Source: Liopterus haemorrhoidalis (taxonomy: Eukaryota > Arthropoda > Insecta > Coleoptera > Dytiscidae). Taken from it: 64,000 nt of DNA. Shown piece after piece: positions 63,908-64,000 of the stretch (position 1 is the first letter of the stretch; each line of letters starts with the position of its first letter). The translations under genes were made by a program, and so were the position numbers. Below the pieces are notes generated by a model that was given only the letters and a program-made list of their open reading frames with translations, searched no databases and was not told the origin of the DNA. Where the stretch lies: the NCBI GenBank assembly GCA_963971575.1, contig OZ020615.1, forward strand, positions 63,869,379 to 63,933,378, read 5' to 3'.

Positions 63908-64000
63908 TATGGAATGCCCATCGTAAGTTTTGATGAATAACTATACCTAAAAATTTGACAGTTGTTAATTGTGTTAATGACGGCGAGCCAGTTGTACGTA
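63895..64000 (-). pseudogene. LINE reverse transcriptase thumb fragment, out of order
   Basis: The minus strand reads LTTVKFLGIVIHQNLRWAFH and IDYI. This is the VKFLGxxxDxxLxWxxHI block that should follow FADD but here precedes the palm in reading direction. It continues off the window edge. It therefore belongs to a separate or rearranged LINE fragment. Confidence 0.65.

Overview
This window is eukaryotic, most likely insect, intergenic DNA. It is strongly AT-rich and holds no host gene that I can recognise. Nearly every interpretable signal is a transposable element, usually dead, internally deleted or nested. The arthropod reading rests on an irritans-type and a vertumnana-like mariner, Tc1 elements, (GTCT)n-bearing DINE/HINE-like repeats, tRNA-derived SINEs, and a short TTAGG-like tract, the telomere motif of many insects. 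I cannot name the species or order.

Layout. 0.9-2.5 kb: a complete Tc1 element with a broken transposase, then a hAT (ZMYM type) remnant. 3.3-5.4 kb: a HINE-like repeat (family A) holding a SINE and an AT-rich MITE, followed by a Harbinger-like element (E1) between 85-bp direct repeats. 6.1-9.6 kb: two inverted copies of a second HINE-like repeat (family B). 9.8-10.6 kb: two hAT MITEs. 11.6-13.9 kb: a SINE, a Tc1 fragment and a 1292-bp mariner that is nearly coding-competent. 14.6-19 kb: degraded B copies interrupted by a Tc1-type MITE and hAT MITEs. 19.5-20.2 kb: the 3' end of an LINE with target-site duplication. 20.3-26.4 kb: diverged tandem repeats, a hAT MITE, LINE and B copies, and a ~112-bp satellite. 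27-31 kb: B, a THAP-like fragment, piggyBac and Harbinger remnants. 32.3-33.2 kb: one hAT MITE inside another, each with its own 8-bp target duplication. 34-36 kb: family G with an inserted MITE, and a second Harbinger remnant. 37-43.5 kb: a Stowaway-like mariner, B, Harbinger-like elements S and D1, and mariner derivatives. 44-48.4 kb: a THAP fragment, B copies and a hAT transposase remnant. 49.3-57 kb: HINE-like family L, a LINE inside a hAT remnant, another deleted mariner and a long LINE RT frame. 57.5-64 kb: E2 inside MITE F2, G2, a three-layer hAT/hAT/B nest, family A inserted into itself, a SINE and a LINE RT.

Nothing here forms an operon or pathway. The biology is transposition and its by-products: TA, TWA, 8-bp, 9-bp and 10-13-bp target duplications, natural empty sites, and non-autonomous families mobilised in trans. 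The most unusual pattern is a ~40-bp minisatellite found inside hAT-type MITEs that have at least four different terminal inverted repeats. The second is a HINE-like family whose copies carry different tRNA-like cassettes at the same internal position. Families A, B and L also share one plan: a subterminal inverted repeat, a (GTCT)n-type microsatellite near the 5' side, and a short hairpin near the 3' end.

All homology statements are recognition by eye from translated motifs and terminal repeats. No alignment or database search was run.
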